Source: Mallotus nudiflorus
Lineage: Eukaryota > Streptophyta > Magnoliopsida > Malpighiales > Euphorbiaceae
Assembly: GCA_947683625.1 (NCBI GenBank)
Contig: CANTUR010000933.1
Location: forward strand, 496,001-560,000
DNA length: 64,000 nt
Direction: 5' to 3'
A program made the translations under genes and the position numbers. Positions 48,626-62,677 of this stretch are shown here, in pieces. The first letter of the stretch is position 1; each line of letters begins with the position of its first letter. Below the pieces are notes generated by a model. That model saw only the letters and a list, made by a program, of their open reading frames with translations, was not told the origin of the DNA and made no database searches.

Positions 48626-51600
48626 ATGAGTATAATAATAATTACTAGTATGTTGGATTCCATCTCTTGCTCCCATGTTCCCAAGGTGATCTTTTTCCTT
48701 TTCTTTTACGTTGAGTTCAATTCAATCTCTCTTTTTCTAATTTGGGTGCTTGAGCTGAGCTATTCTGTTTAGTTGTCTTCGATTTTCTTGGGGATATATG
48801 CTGCATGCATTAATGGGTTGTTGATCTTTGTGCCAGTCTTGAATGGGTTCCATGTTCAATTTGCATTAGCTTTAGAATTTAAAATATTTGTTGAGTTTGT
48901 TGCATTTAGTTCATTCAAACTTGTTTTTTTTTTTTTTATATTTTTTTGGACTTGAAATTGGCTGTGAAAAATTTAAATTTAGATGTTTTGGATATAAAGA
49001 AATGTCATAACAGACTGCCCAAAATTGCTTTTCAGTTGCACAAATTCATTGCTTTTTGGTCTGAACTTTACTTTTGACTGTTGTAATTTAATGCCTTAAT
49101 CTATCACAATTTGGAAGGTTATTCTCCCAAATTCTTACATTTTATGTTGTTTGATATTTGATATTCTTTGATTAAACAGTTATCATGAGCTAATCTAGTT
49201 GATTTCTTTGCCTTTTCTTCCTTTTAGGGACATGATATCATCACACGAAGAAACAAAATCAGGGCGTGTTCAAATGATATATCGCATCTTTATGTAAATT
49301 TTTTACGAACTTCATATGCCTCAAAGCAGCAAATGCATGCGTCTTCACGTGCCTTAAGTTACAGGATAATTCATTGCCCTTTCCTTTCACGAAATGTCTC
49401 TGAAGCCAGACCTTTGTTAACATCCTCATTATCTGGTTGGGAAGGATCTCTCTCCAGACATAGATTGCATCATTTGAAAAGATCCTGGATACGTGCATCG
49501 GCAGATGTTGCTAGTGCTGTTGATGTTATCAATGATTTAGGATTAGATACTTTGACGTTCTTAGCTGTCACTGTCGTGGTTGTTCCGGTGTTCAAGATCC
49601 TTAGAGCTAGCCCTGTAAGCATAACTTTCATTTCTCAAATGTTAATCATATATGTCATTGCGTTTTCTAATCTGTTATTGTTTGCAGAAAGCATGAATGG
49701 AAATGCTTGTTGTGTTATATTTCAGATGATAACATTGCATGCTTCTTGTTCTCAGATACTCGGATTCTTCTTTGCTGGTATTGTGCTAAATCAATTTGGT
49801 ATCATTAGAAATCTCACAGATGTCAAAATTCTCTCTGAGTGGGGGATCCTCTTCTTGGTGAGTATGGTCATTTTAATGCATATTTTCTGCAGTTATTCTC
49901 ATAAGATGTGCTCATTTTAATATCCTTTAATGTTCTATAAGATGTACTCATTTGCAATGGGAAACAGTAGTTACATATTTATCTATATCTGTGTGTTCAT
50001 ATCCATGAGCTTATTCTAGATGTTTATTTACTACTACAGATGAGAACCCACCATAAGAATTTTAAGCAACCTCCCTGTTATGAAACTTTTGCTTAGACTA
50101 GAAAGCAAACACTAGGCAATTGAAGCTCTTTTGCAGGAAAAAAAAGACAAAAAAAAAAGGCAAAAGGGACTAGCCCCCCACCCCTTTCTTTTACATTTTT
50201 GTATACATTTTCTTGGATTAGTTATATTATAAATTATGCTGTTTGGTTTTATGCATCATATGATATGCATGATTCTTACATTTTAAGTTGGTGCACATTT
50301 GTTTCAGCTGTTTGAGATGGGCTTGGAGCTTTCACTTGCACGTCTAAAAGCTCTTGCAAAATTTGCCTTCGGAATGGGCTTACCTCAGGTATAGTATTCA
50401 AATAGTGGGTTTGATTGCTAGCTATCTAGTGTGATTATGATCCAACCTGGGCAGCTAGGATAACAGTGTTTTATATTGTTGCAATGCGTATGATATGAAA
50501 TTGTTGTTTCTAACAAACCCTTATGTGAACTTAAAAACGTGCTTATTCCTTGGAATTCCTTTTAAAATTCAGCTATGGTCCTTATGTTTTTGTTCAATTT
50601 TTCTTTTCTTCTTTTGAAGGTTCTGTTATGCACTCTTGCTTTCACTGCATTTGAACTTCCACCAAATGGGGCTATTGGAACAAGAATTTTAGAGTTCCTC
50701 TTCCACTCCAGACCTGATCTGGTGAGCTATGCAGACACCCATAATTCACTTTCCATATCATCACTTCTCTAGCTAAATGTTTAGACTGGGTTCTCACATA
50801 CAAACCCAATGTCTGAACTTTTAATTGTCCAGCATTGGTGTGTCTTCATTGCAGCATTGCTGCTGATTGCTGAAGGATTTTTTATTAAAGTTACTTTCTC
50901 AGGATAGCTTTTGTTTTATGATAGCTTCTCCAACTGAATTGCAGGTGAATATCAGAAGCGTAGATGAGGCTATTGTTATTGGTGCTGCTCTTTCTTTGTC
51001 TTCTTCAGCTTTTGTTCTCCAGGTACTATAAATGTATATTTAATCATTGGTTTTCTAGATCATATAACCATTTTGTTTCCATGTTGGGTACTGATCCACT
51101 GGGTTCGATTGAATGGTTAAGTTGGTAGTTTTTACTCATAAAGTATGTTTCTGTTGTGAGTTCTGTTAAATTTGGTTGAAGCATCCTAGAGCTTATCAAG
51201 CATAATATGTAGCTGCTTGCAGAGAAAGGTGAGCTCCCAACAAAATTTGGCTCTGCAACTCTGGGAATTCTTCTTCTGCAGGTATTTTTCTTCCTACTAT
51301 TTGGCTCTTTGTTTCTTGGTTTGCAGAGTTGGAGTTGATTTTCCTGCTATGCTTTTGTTCCTCCTCTTCTGGATTTTGTTTGGTCTTCATGTCTGGAGCG
51401 TGAATTAAGCCTTTCAGAACCTCACTGTTTGTTTTTCTCAGGATATCGCCGTTGTTCCTCTCTTAGTGATCCTTCCTGTCCTAGAAAGCCAGGTATGCTA
51501 ATACTTTCTTTATCTTTTTGCAAAAAAGTGAAATAGAAGTTCACTTTTTACATCTCTTCAAAAATTTCATGTTTTTAGTGTTGAATTTTCAAATCTTGTT

Positions 51601-54600
51601 CTTGTTTATTACTTTATTTATCTTGCTGCTTTTTTTTTTCCTTCTTTTTTTGAAGAATCTGGTTCAGGAAAGCATCTGGCCAATGCTTGCTAAAGAAAGT
51701 TTAAAGGCTTTAGGTGGACTAGGATTACTTTCTCTTGGAGGAAAGTACATTTTAAGGCGAGTTTTCGAGGTATGCACGTTCTTTTTGTCATATAAGTTTT
51801 AGAGGAGGTTCTGGTCCCTAAAATACATATACAGTGTTTCTTCAGTCTGCAGACACTAAAAATAGTTATTCAGGTTGTTGCAGAAGCAAGAAGCTCGGAG
51901 GCCTTTGTTGCTCTGTGTCTGCTAACTGTAACTGGGACTTCACTTAGCACACAGATGTTGGGCTTTAGTGACACGGTCTGGACCTATCTTACCTGAAATA
52001 TAAAATGAATAATATCAATGATTTTAATTCTTTATTCCATTTGATTTCATTATGCAGCTCGGAGCATTTTTGGCAGGAGCATTGTTGGCAGAAACAAATT
52101 TTAGAACACAAATTGAAGCTGATATAAGGCCATTCAGAGGCTTACTTCTTGGGTTATTTTTTGTCACTACAGGCACTTCTATTGACCTGGAGGTGCATTT
52201 CACGCTTTTTCCTGAGTAGTTCTACTGTGTGGAGAAAGGGGTTTAGATGATAATTTTGTTGACTTGGGGGGCTTCCCAGTAGATACACATAATTCGAAAC
52301 ATATATAACTGTAAATTGTAAATTTTTACTAATAGAGCAGCTTGATTACCAATAATTAGCGTATAATTCCTTTATACAAGTCCTTTTACATTTCATATGC
52401 AGCTTCTTCTTCGAGAGTGGCCCAATGTACTCTCCCTTTTAGCGGGTTTAATCATCATCAAGACACTGATTATAAGTGCAATAGGTCCTCGTGTTGGACT
52501 CACTATAAAAGAAAGTGTGAGAATAGGATTTCTACTATCACAAGGAGGCGAATTTGCTTTTGTAGTGTTTTCTTTAGCTAACAGGTTGGATCCAAGTCTT
52601 GACAGTGTTGTAGGCACATAATAATTAGCATTCTATATTAATCTGCTTACAAGGATTTTTTTTTTTTGTTACCTTCTTGGAAGCAGGCTTGGTGTGCTGC
52701 CTCTTGAGCTTAACAAGTTGCTGATTATTATTGTTGTATTGTCAATGGCATTAACCCCATTGCTTAATGAAGCTGGAAGAAGAGCTGCTGAATTTATTGA
52801 TGACAAATCCGATAAAGAAGATGTATGCTTCTCCTCTAACGTCTCATTTTGATATTGTGTATTTAATATTGCATGGTGTATGACAATGGAATTACTAGAC
52901 AGGTTTTTATTTTTTTTCTTCCTTCTTAACCTTCACTGAATGACCCTGTTCTTTTTGTGTCATCTTTGATACTCCCTCATAATATTCCTCAAATCCGGGA
53001 TATTTCAGAAAGCTGCTGGGTTGGAGAACTTTGATGTTAGTGACCCTGTTGTAATCCTTGGATTTGGACAAATGGGCCAGGTACATCATCTTTTACAAGG
53101 AGAACAATCACTTGTACTATGGCTTAATTATCTTTACTTTCCATTTTGCTGCATGCAGGTATTGGCCAATTTCTTATCTGCTCCATTGGCTTCTGGACTA
53201 GATGTAGAGATTGCTGGATGGCCATATGTGGCTTTTGATCTGAACCCTTCTGTGGTGAAGGTGGGCCAGATTTTTATTTCAACTTTAAATAAGTAAGCTT
53301 TTATAATTAAAAATATTCATCCAAATTCAAGAAATCTTCAGATGTATGCATAACCCTTTTCTATCATCAATGAGATTTAGTGAAGTTTTCTTCAACATGA
53401 AAATGCTGAGGAAATTCCTTCAATGTCATGACTGTTCAGTGTAATAATATCAACTAGTTCTTGCCTGTTTGGAGAATGTGCTTATGAAACTTTGTAACTT
53501 ATTATTCTTTTAGGAACAATGTTGTGATGATTAAACTAGTACTGTATTTTATTCACAGGCATCTCGTAAACTTGGTTTTCCAGTATTGTATGGAGATGGA
53601 TCACGTCCGGCAGTATTGCAAACTGCTGGCGTCACTTCTCCAAAGGCTTTCATGATTATGCATACTGGAAAGAAAAGGACAATTGAAGCTGTTCGAAGGC
53701 TTCGGCTTACTTTCCCTGGAGTAACTCCCTCTCTCTCTCTGTCTTTTTGAGACACACACACACACAGAGGTATACAAAGAAACATATGTAGCTCCTGGTT
53801 GTGTTAACATCTAAGCCAATTGTACATCCCAGATCCCAATTTATGCCAGAGCTCAAGACCTCGTACATCTTTTAGATCTGAAGAAAGCAGGTGCAACCGA
53901 TGCTATTCTAGAAAATGCAGAGGTAATGATAAATTGTTCCATTTAATTCAGATAGATTTTATTATTGGCTACTCATACTAAACTAAGTTTACTGTATTTG
54001 CAGACAAGTTTACAGCTTGGCTCTAGGCTTTTGAAAGGACTAGGGGTGATGTCTGATGATGTAGACTTTGTGAGCCAGGTTGTTCGAGACTCCATGGAGT
54101 TCCAAGCTCAGGATGCCCGTAATAAAACTGATGATCGAGAATTTGCTATTATGAAACCATTGCAGGTAAAATATGAATCGTAGGAAAACACAAATTTGGT
54201 CTGAGTAATTGTCAGCTTGGAGGGGTTAAAAAATTTTTCATTACAACTGTTTCATTAGAGTCAAAGATGGTTGAAATATTATACCCATATTTTTCAAGGC
54301 TTGCAACTAGTTCCTCACAACCTTAGAGTAATTACTTAATTAAGGGTTGATTTTTCTCATTTAAGGTGAGAGTTGCTGACTCAGCTGCGACTCAAGTAGT
54401 TGTTCCACAGGCCTCACCTGTGGACCAATCATCAAGAAGACGACAGAGAGATGAGACATATGTGTTGGGGACTCAAGGGGAAGCAAGTCCTAGCACAATG
54501 CATGATGGTGAGCTCCAACAGTCAAAGGATCAGGAAAAGGGTGTTTTATACTGTGAACTAAATGAAGAGAATGGTTTTTTGGTTAAAACCAATGATGCTG

Positions 54601-54671
54601 ATGCTGCATTGGACGATAATCTGATAGAGACAACATCATTGCCTTTTGTAAGAACAGTTGAAGAACCTTGA
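48626..54671 (+). CDS. KEA3: K+ efflux antiporter 3, chloroplast thylakoid
   Basis: Thylakoid K+/H+ antiporter of the CPA2 group that sets the proton-motive-force partition and speeds recovery from energy-dependent quenching. Nineteen exons: 48626-48685, 49228-49614, 49756-49857, 50308-50388, 50620-50721, 50945-51022, 51213-51281, 51442-51492, 51656-51769, 51874-51975, 52058-52192, 52403-52584, 52687-52822, 53009-53080, 53159-53260, 53559-53720, 53833-53922, 54004-54165, 54366-54671. Phases all agree, giving about 830 residues. Transit region about 1-110; membrane antiporter core with ILGFFFAGIVLNQFG, LFEMGLELSLARLKAL, ALSLSSSAFVLQ, LGAFLAGALLAETNF and FLLSQGGEFAFVVFSLANR; then the KTN nucleotide-binding domain with ILGFGQMGQVLANFL, FDLNPSVVK, YGDGSRPAVL and IYARAQDL. 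The last exon is a variable, poorly conserved tail. Confidence 0.96.
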
Positions 54672-56231
54672 TAATGCATAGACTTCAATTCAAGCTCATA
54701 TGATGTTTTATGGAAAATGATCAAATTTTGTTGTTAGAACTAACAATAGAGGAAAGGTAAAAACTAAAATGAGAATTTGATTAGCTGGCTAGCTGGATTA
54801 GTAGACCTGTGATGCTCAAGTTCCAATTCTTTCAAAACCACACTAGACGTGTATATTGTTGAAGAAACTGTTCCAATTCAGATGAAATTTTTTTAAATGT
54901 ATTAATAGTAAACCAAAGTTCAGAAAATTTCAAGAGAGAAAAAGTAAATTAAAACTGATTGTTTATTATTATTATTATTATTAGTACGGAAATCAAACAA
55001 CCTAATACACTGCACAGTGAAATTTGATACATGAACTGTATAATAGGAGGCTAAACATCCATAAACTGTATAATAGAAGTAGTCTTTCTCTTTTTAAATT
55101 GATGATGACATAATTCAAACTATATATCTTAGAATGCTTTTAAAAATAATTATCACTTAATTAATAGATTAATTTTTAAATGTACGTTACAAATCCAAAA
55201 GAAAAATGCTGTGTCAAAAAGTATAGAATAAAATCCATTTTGTTTCTCCTAGTAAATTCTGATGCATATCCTATAGATGTTAGTCCCTCAATTTCTTTAA
55301 ATTCCACATACAAGAATTGAAAAAAAAAAAAAAAAGATTCGAAATCAATCCATTAATTGATCATTTAAAGTATGCACAGTTACATACTCAGAGACAAGTC
55401 TAAATTCATACCAACACAAACATTAATTGTCAATTTGGAAAGTTTCCGCGTGACCGAAATACAATATATTTATAAGATACTTAGATATCCTTCACAAACC
55501 TTAGCATGCACATTATGTCACCCTGATGATGATCTCAAGCTAGAACACCCACAAAATTAAAAAGATAACGAAAATTCAATGTGATAAAAATTATCCACAC
55601 TTCCAAAAAGTGTCAATTAGAGTACTAATGGTAAAAAAATAAAGGTTAACTAACAGGAACTGAAATGAATATATATATATATTTTTTGTTTAGTATGGTG
55701 GTCATACAATCTAATACTAATGGACTACTTAATTCCATAAATTAATAACAGCAAAATTTAATTTGTGTATTTTAATATACTTTTTAGAGGAAAAATCCAT
55801 TATTCGCAATGAAAATATATATTTAACAACTATATATTAAAAGGTCAATCAAAATAAAAAATGGTGGTATCTATTAACATCATGCTTAAATATATGACTT
55901 AAAAAATCAATATTGGCCAAGTTTAAGAACAAGACATACCCATTTCAAGATTATTTTGCAAAGAATTGCACTAAACCACCATAAAGAAATGCACTAAACT
56001 TACAATTTGAAAACAAACTTAGTTATTCAACAAACTTATGAAAACATCATAACATATTAAAGGATCCAAATACATAGTTTTTTTTTTTCCTTTTTAAACA
56101 AGAGTCAAGTCAAATTAAATCAGGTTAGAATCAATTAATATTGGGCAAGAAAACAATGTAAAAGAGCAATTCAAGATGGGACAAAAGAAGCAAAAATTAA
56201 TTAATTGATCTTTGCAACAATACTAATGCTG
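54672..56231. other. Intergenic DNA after KEA3
   Basis: KEA3 3' untranslated sequence to about 54,870, which recurs at 62,730-62,905, then AT-rich sequence with an ATT run near 54,967-54,982 and a poly-A at 55,319-55,335. No gene is supported. Confidence 0.5.
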
Positions 56232-56713
56232 CTAATAATACCTATCTTCTTTTCCACTGGATTCTTTAAGCCTGAATAAATCAACCTCAGTTGGCTCATC
56301 ACTGCCACCATAAGCATAGCGCCACACCTTGGTTTGATAAGTCTTTACTTCATTAGTGGATTTGTTTTTAGCCACGAAAGTTGTGTGATAATAAGCACAA
56401 CCATGATAATACAACTTAATAATTTTCACCAGCTCCAACTCAGCACCCTACACGATTAATTTACAATCTCAAATTAATAACATTAACAAAATATACATAT
56501 AAGCTAGTGCAAAAGCTTACCATTATTTACAGTAATTTCAAGTTATGCCGAAAGATGATCAACTATATATATAGTCCTAGGTTCCAACCATGACATTGCC
56601 CTTCCCCTGTTAAGGCTAATAATAAGCTAACAGTCTTGGTGTAGCTAACAGTGTTTGTCTTGGTAATAAATAAACTATGTATGAGGTAGCCAAAGCTCAG
56701 CTCACCTTATTTT

Positions 56714-57206
56714 CGTTGTGGAATTCAGGTTAATTTTTATCAATAATAACAAAAATCACCTTGAGAACTATTGCACATGTGACTAAAGTGTAAACGATTG
56801 TACTAAAAGTCACTTTAAGGTATATTCTTAGGAAAGAGTGGAGGGGTCACAATGGTTCCATTTAAAAACTACTCTCCTTAGACATAATTTTTACCAAGAC
56901 AAGTAATTTTAATAGTACAATAATTAACAACAACTATACCCGACAATAGCTAATAAATAGATAAAAGAAAATATCAAAATTTAATGAGATTCAGTCAATT
57001 ATGCCTACGTCCTCGGACTCTACCAAAATAATATTTCACTAATTGAGAAATATTACAAAAGAGAGAGAAAGAATACAATTTTCTAAATATATAGAAGAGG
57101 AAATTTTGGGATAATTTTAACTAAAGGGGGAGGAGTCCTTTTATAGGCAAAGGACTCCTCCATATTCTTGCAAAATCCCGATGTGAAATTTTGCCAAAAA
57201 ACAATA
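56714..57206 (-). repeat. 3' LTR of Copia element 2
   Basis: Collinear with 61,435-61,931 (GACTCCTCC, TCCCGATG/TCTGATG block, GTGTAAA-GATTGTACTAAAA, GGAATTC..TTAA end). Confidence 0.85.
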
Positions 57207-57281
57207 AATCTCCACCTTGGCAAAATCCCATACAATTCTCTCACAAATCCAACCTTCAGTGGTGTTTACAAATTTCATCTT

Positions 57282-60200
57282 TCAATTTGTAACAATATTG
57301 ATCAAGCCTAAATAATATTTAAACTTGACTGCAGTTACCACTTTTGTTATCATATCAGCAGGATCATCAGTAGTTCGAATCTTCTGAATTGTGAATCCAT
57401 CTTCTTTCAGAATCTCCTGTACAAAGTGATATCGAATATCAATATGCTTCGTCATTACATGATAAACCTGGTTCTTTACTAAATGAATAACACTCTGACT
57501 GTCACAATGCACTTTGATGTGCTTATGCTCTATTCCTAGTTTACCAAGCAACCCTTGAAGCCAAATTGCCTCCTTTACAACCTATGTAACTGCCATATAC
57601 TCTACCTCTATAGTAGACAAAGCAATTGTTGATTGTAAGGTGGACTTCCAACTGACCGGTGCCTTTGCAAAAGTAAACACATAACTAGTAGTTGATTAAT
57701 GCTTATCCAAATCACCAGTATAGTTAGAATCACAATATCTAACTACACATTAACCATATTGTCTATCCTGTTGAAATACGAAACAATGTCTATGGTGTTC
57801 ATAATATACTGTAGAATCCATTTCACAACTTGTCAATGCTCCTTTCCAGGATCATGCATGTACCTGCTCACAACCCCAATTGCCTGTAAAATATCTGGCC
57901 TTGTACATACCATTGTATACATCAAGCTACCAATAACACTTGCATATGGTACTTTTGACATGTATTCCCTTTCTGCATCATTCTTAGGTGACATGGATGC
58001 ACTAAGCTTGGAATAAGGAGCAAGTGGTATACTAATTGGTTTTGACTTTTCATTCATGCTAAAACGTTTTAGTACCTTCCTCAGATATTCCTTCTGAGAC
58101 AAACAAAGCCTCCTCAATTTCCTATCTCTGGATGTTTCCATGTTGAGAATCTTCTTTGCTTCACCAAGATCCTTCATCTAAAACTCCCTGTTCAATTGAG
58201 TCTTTAATTTCTCAATCTCTATCTGACTCCTGGAAGCTATCAGCATATCATCAACATAAAGAAGAAGATATATATAGGATCCATTTTGTAGCTTGTGCAA
58301 ATACACACAATGATCATATTTGCTTCTCATGTACTTTTGCCCTATTATAAACTTGTCAAATTGCTTGTACCACTAGATTGCTTTAATCTATATAATGATT
58401 TTTTCAATTTGTAAACCATCTTTTCTTTTATAGTAACTTTTAATCCATTTGGCTGAGTCATGTAGATTTTCTCATCCAAGTCTCCATGTAAAAATGCAGT
58501 TTTTACATCCATATAAACTAGTTCCAAATCCAACTGTGCTACCAAAGTCAATAAAATTCTAATGGAGGAATGTTTTACAATTGGAGAAAATACTTCATTA
58601 TAATCAATTCCCTCTGTCTACACGTAGCCTTTAGCCACCAATCTTGCTTTGTAGTGAACATTATCCTTGTTAGGAAATCCATCTTTCTTTGCATATACCC
58701 ATTTGCACCCAATTGCCTTCTTTTCCTTCAGAAGACTAGCTAGTTTTCATGTTTGATTCTTTTGAAAGGACTGCATTTCTTCATTCATAACAATCCTCCA
58801 CTTATCTTGTTTTGAACTTTGGACTGCTTTATTATAAGTGGCAGGAACATCATCAATGGCAATTGGTGATGTAGAAGAGACCATATTAGCACAGCGAGTA
58901 GGTTGTCTAATGGTCATCTTCCCCTTCCTTAATATAATTGATTCATATTGCTATAGAGGTTCTTGGGTCTGAACCTTTTCTTCATTTGACTCTTCTTCTA
59001 CCATAAGAGAGTCATCATCATTTTCTACATTGGTTGAGACAATTTTGTTGCCATCAAACTCCACTTGTTTAGGAGTACCATTTGTCAGCTCCATTTTTTT
59101 TGAAGTCACCTTTCTCAATATGGTAGATTCATCAAAGGTAACATCCCTGTTGAAGATTACTTTTTTTTATTTCTAAACACCAAAGATGATAGCCTTTCAC
59201 ACTAGAAGTTATCCCCATAAAGATGGCCTTCTTTGCTCTTGGATCCAACTTTGACTTCTTAACATGGTAATATACAGTGAAACCAAACACATGTAGGGAA
59301 TCATAATCTGTAGCAGGTTTTCCAAACCATTTCTCCAATGGCATTTTACTACTAATAATAGTCGATGGTAGGTGATTAATAAGTTAACAAGCATAGACTA
59401 TAGCCCCAGCCCAAAATTTTTTACCCAACCCAGCATTAGATAACATACACCGAACCTTCTCCAGCAATATCTGGTTTATTCGCTCTGCCACCCCATTTTT
59501 TTGTAGTGTATATCTGACGGTGAAGTGTTTGACAATACCTTCATCTTCATAGACTTTAAAAAAATGGATCATTTTTAAACTCTCCACCATTATCTATGTG
59601 GAGACGTTTAACTTTTCTGTTTGTTTGAGTCTCCACCATATTTTTCCATTTAAGGAAAATTCCTAACACCTCATCCTTCATCTTCATTGTATACACCCAT
59701 ACTCTTCGAGAAAAATTATCAACAAAGGAAATGTAATAGTATTTTCCTCCCAATGAAGCATTCTTGGAAGGCCTCCATACATTTGAATGAACATAATCCA
59801 TAATTCCCCTCAGTATCATGGATAGTTGTTCTAAATTTCACCCTTGTCTTCTTCTCTTTGATGCAATGCTCATAAAAATCCAATTTGTAAGTCCGAGCTC
59901 CTTTCAATAATCCTTGATCTATAAGCAAATTCAAGGATTTTTCTCCAGCATACCCTAAGCGCATATGCCATAACTTGGTTGCTTCTGACTCCTAATCATC
60001 AATAGAAGCTACCGTTGATATTGTCCTAATAATTATACTACCCAAAAAGTAATACACATTATTTCTTTTTCGAATCCTCTTCATTATCACAAGTGCACTA
60101 GAGATGATTCTCATTATCCTATCTTTCGCCCTTACTTCAAAACCTTTTGACTCTAAGGTTCCCACAGAAATGAGATTCCTCATTAAATTGGGCACATAAT

Positions 60201-61298
60201 GAACATCTATTAAGGTTCTTATTGATCCATCCTTATTTCTTAAGCAAAATGAACCAATCTCATGTGTGTTAAGAGGGGTATTATTTGCTGTGTAAATAAC
60301 TCCACTTTTTAATTCTTTAAATTCAAAGAACCATTCTCAATTAGGAGTCATATGGTGACAATAAGCTGAATCTAGTAATTATGAACTCAAACAGCTGGTT
60401 GATGGTGTAGCAACAATTGAAAGATCTGAATCAAAATCATCACACTTAGCTATATTTGAATTTGAGACAACATTTCCCTTTCTAGTTTTGCCTTTGTCCT
60501 TTAGCTTGAGACAATCTTGCTTTCAGTGCCCTTTTTCTTGATAAGAGGCACATTGATCTTTGCTCAGTTTGGACTTTGACTTTGATCTCCCTCTCCTTCC
60601 TTTATTTTGGCTCTATGAACGACCCCTGACAATAAGAGCTTCTACTTCAACACTTGTATTTTCTTGATTTTCTTTCTTTCGTAATTCATAACTATACAAG
60701 GCTTTTTTACTTCACTTAGAGACACAATAACCTTTCCATGAAGTAGAGTAATTTTAAGATACGCAAACTCATAAAGAAGTGATCCCACTAACATCAGAGC
60801 TAGATCTTCATCATTAAAAGTCACATCCATATTCATCAAATTAGTTATCAGCTGATTAAAGCTAGTAATGTAATCATTCATCGTGCTACCTGGGACATAA
60901 TTAAAGCGGAACAATCTCTTTTTCATGTAGAGTTTGTTCTGACTACTTTTCTTTAAGAATTTCTCTTTCACTGCCTTCCATAATTTACTTGCAGAAGTTT
61001 CTTTAGAAAATGCATACTTCTGCTCTCTAGAAAGACATGATCAAATTGTACCACATGCCAATCTATTGATCACCTTCCATTCTTTCTCCTCAACATCATC
61101 TGATTTCTCTCCTTCAATATAAATGTCTAGACCCTGCTGAAAGAGGGCATCTAGAACCTCACTTTGCCACATACCAAAATGACCAGTGCCATAAAAAATC
61201 TCCATAGAAAATCAAGCATTTGCCACAACATTTCTTGCCAAAATTAAAGATGAAGAAGCTGTTGACGCTGATGTGGATACTTTTGTGCCATCTGCCAT
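57282..61298 (-). pseudogene. Decayed Copia gag-pol polyprotein, element 2
   Basis: Starts at ATG 61,298 and ends at the stop at 57,282. Order on the minus strand: gag, CCHC region near 60,530, protease near 60,370, integrase (about 59,964-59,300, DYVHSNVWRPSKNA), RT with AFLHGDLDEKIYMTQPNG and an intact YVDD (about 58,240), RNase H, and a KHIDIRYHFVQEILKEDG tail. It carries fewer stops than element 1 in several places, which lets the element-1 stops be polarised, but it is still interrupted several times. Confidence 0.88.
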
Positions 61299-61434
61299 TT
61301 TTGCTGTAAATTTTATTTAATAGCTATCGATGCAGAATGCCAATTAGCCCAAGGAAATTTTTTCTGATATGGAAGATTAGCTTAAGCCATAACCACAGAG
61401 CATACTAAAATAAACCAAGAGCTTTGATACCAAT

Positions 61435-61931
61435 TGTCGTGGAATTCGGGTTAATTTCCACCAATAATAACAAAAATCACCTTAAGAACTATTGCACAGG
61501 TGACTAGAGTGTAAATAATTATACTAAAAATCACCCTAAGTTATATTCCTAGGAAACAATGGAGGGGTCACAATGGTCCCACTTAAAAACCACACTCCTT
61601 AGACAGAATTTTTACCAAGATAAGTAATTTTAATAGCACAATAATTAACAATAACTATACCCGACAGTAGCTAATAAATAGATATAAAAGAGAATACCAA
61701 AATTTAACGAGATTCAACCAATTATGCCTACTTCCTTGGATACTACCAAAATAATATTTCACTAATTGAGAAAATATTACAAAAGAGAGAGAAAGATTAC
61801 AATTGCTTAAATGTATAGAAAAGACAATTTCAGAATAATTTTAACTAAAGGGGGAGGAGTCCTTTTATAGGCAAAGGACTCTTCCATATTTTTGCAAAAT
61901 TCTGATGTGGGATTTTGCCAAAAAATAATAG
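61435..61931 (-). repeat. 5' LTR of Copia element 2
   Basis: Ends CGACA next to the primer-binding site; the other edge begins TATTATTTTTTT, the mutated counterpart of the TGTTG start of element 1. Confidence 0.85.
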
Positions 61932-62677
61932 TTTACAACCCTAATGTCAACACTAAGGATTGAATCTTTGGCTGCTCAAATGAATGCCATATTAAATATT
62001 ACTCCCTTGTAAAAACTGGCAAACTAACAGTCCTGGTGCAGCTAATAATGGAACAACATATAGTTGTGTGAAAACACCTAAACCTTTTCATATTGTTGCT
62101 AAATGGCAAACTTAACAGCCTCCTTATAGCTTTTTACTGGGTCATCTTTGATATCAAGTTCGACCGAATTAACTAGACTAAGAACACCTTTAGGAAAAGT
62201 GTGCACATCAAAACCCTAAATATAAGCAACAAACAGAAACCTTTTAAATGATTGCAAGTAAGACTTTACAATTTTACTTTATTTTGATTTAATTGTACCT
62301 CAGAGGCACTAAGCTCTTCCCTGTATTTATTCAAGTCCTCTTTCTATTTTCTCTTAAACTCCTCTCATTCGTTTCTCTTGAATTCACTATCAATATTGTA
62401 AAGCTTTAACTTCTATGAGGGTTGTTCTTCGTCAGCATCACTTTCGCCTTCGTCATCATTTGGGTCGTGCAAAAATAATTCAGCACCAGTTTCACCTACT
62501 CCAACATCTGGGTTTGGTGCAAATAATTTAGGAACCCCTGCATCGCTGCCGCCTGCCATGATCGATTGATCCATTGACTTGGAATCTTTCAATTAATTGA
62601 AACCCTAGAAAAGAAATAGGGGGAATGAAATCTACATATATAAGGATTTATACGGATTTTGTTCCATATGCCTCATG

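Larger units (their letters stand above)
56714..61931 (-). mobile_element. Copia-type LTR retrotransposon 2 (same family as element 1)
   Basis: 5' LTR about 61,931-61,435 and 3' LTR about 57,206-56,714 on the minus strand. The primer-binding site TGGTATCAAAGCTC (about 61,432-61,419) directly follows the 5' LTR, and a purine tract (AAGGTGGAGATT) precedes the 3' LTR. LTRs and coding sequence are collinear with the element at 25.6-30.8 kb. The flanking 5-mers (ATTTT left, GTTTA right) do not match well, so no target duplication is claimed. It lies in intron 2 of the cystatin-like pseudogene, in the same orientation. Confidence 0.9.
56232..62574 (-). pseudogene. Cystatin-like gene with four in-frame stops and a Copia element in intron 2
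   Basis: Three exons: 62,574-62,299, 62,215-62,084 and 56,447-56,232, with proper GT-AG borders and all joins in phase 0 (207 codons plus stop). Exon 1 is an acidic N-terminus (HDPNDDEGESDADEEQPS) and a charged helix. Exon 2 has FDVHTFPKGVLSLVNS. Exon 3 has AELELVKIIKLYYHGCAYYH and KTYQTKVWRYAYG, resembling plant cystatin-fold proteins of unknown function (recalled, not searched). In-frame stops: TAG after EEQPS, TGA after FKRNE, TAG after FKRK and TAG after KFAI. An alternative is a gene using other starts, but four stops across two exons argue for decay. Confidence 0.8.

Noticed and set aside
56232..62574. Reading the cystatin-like gene as functional with a retained Copia intron
   Set aside because: Long introns alone would be tolerable, but four in-frame stops in exons 1 and 2 are not.
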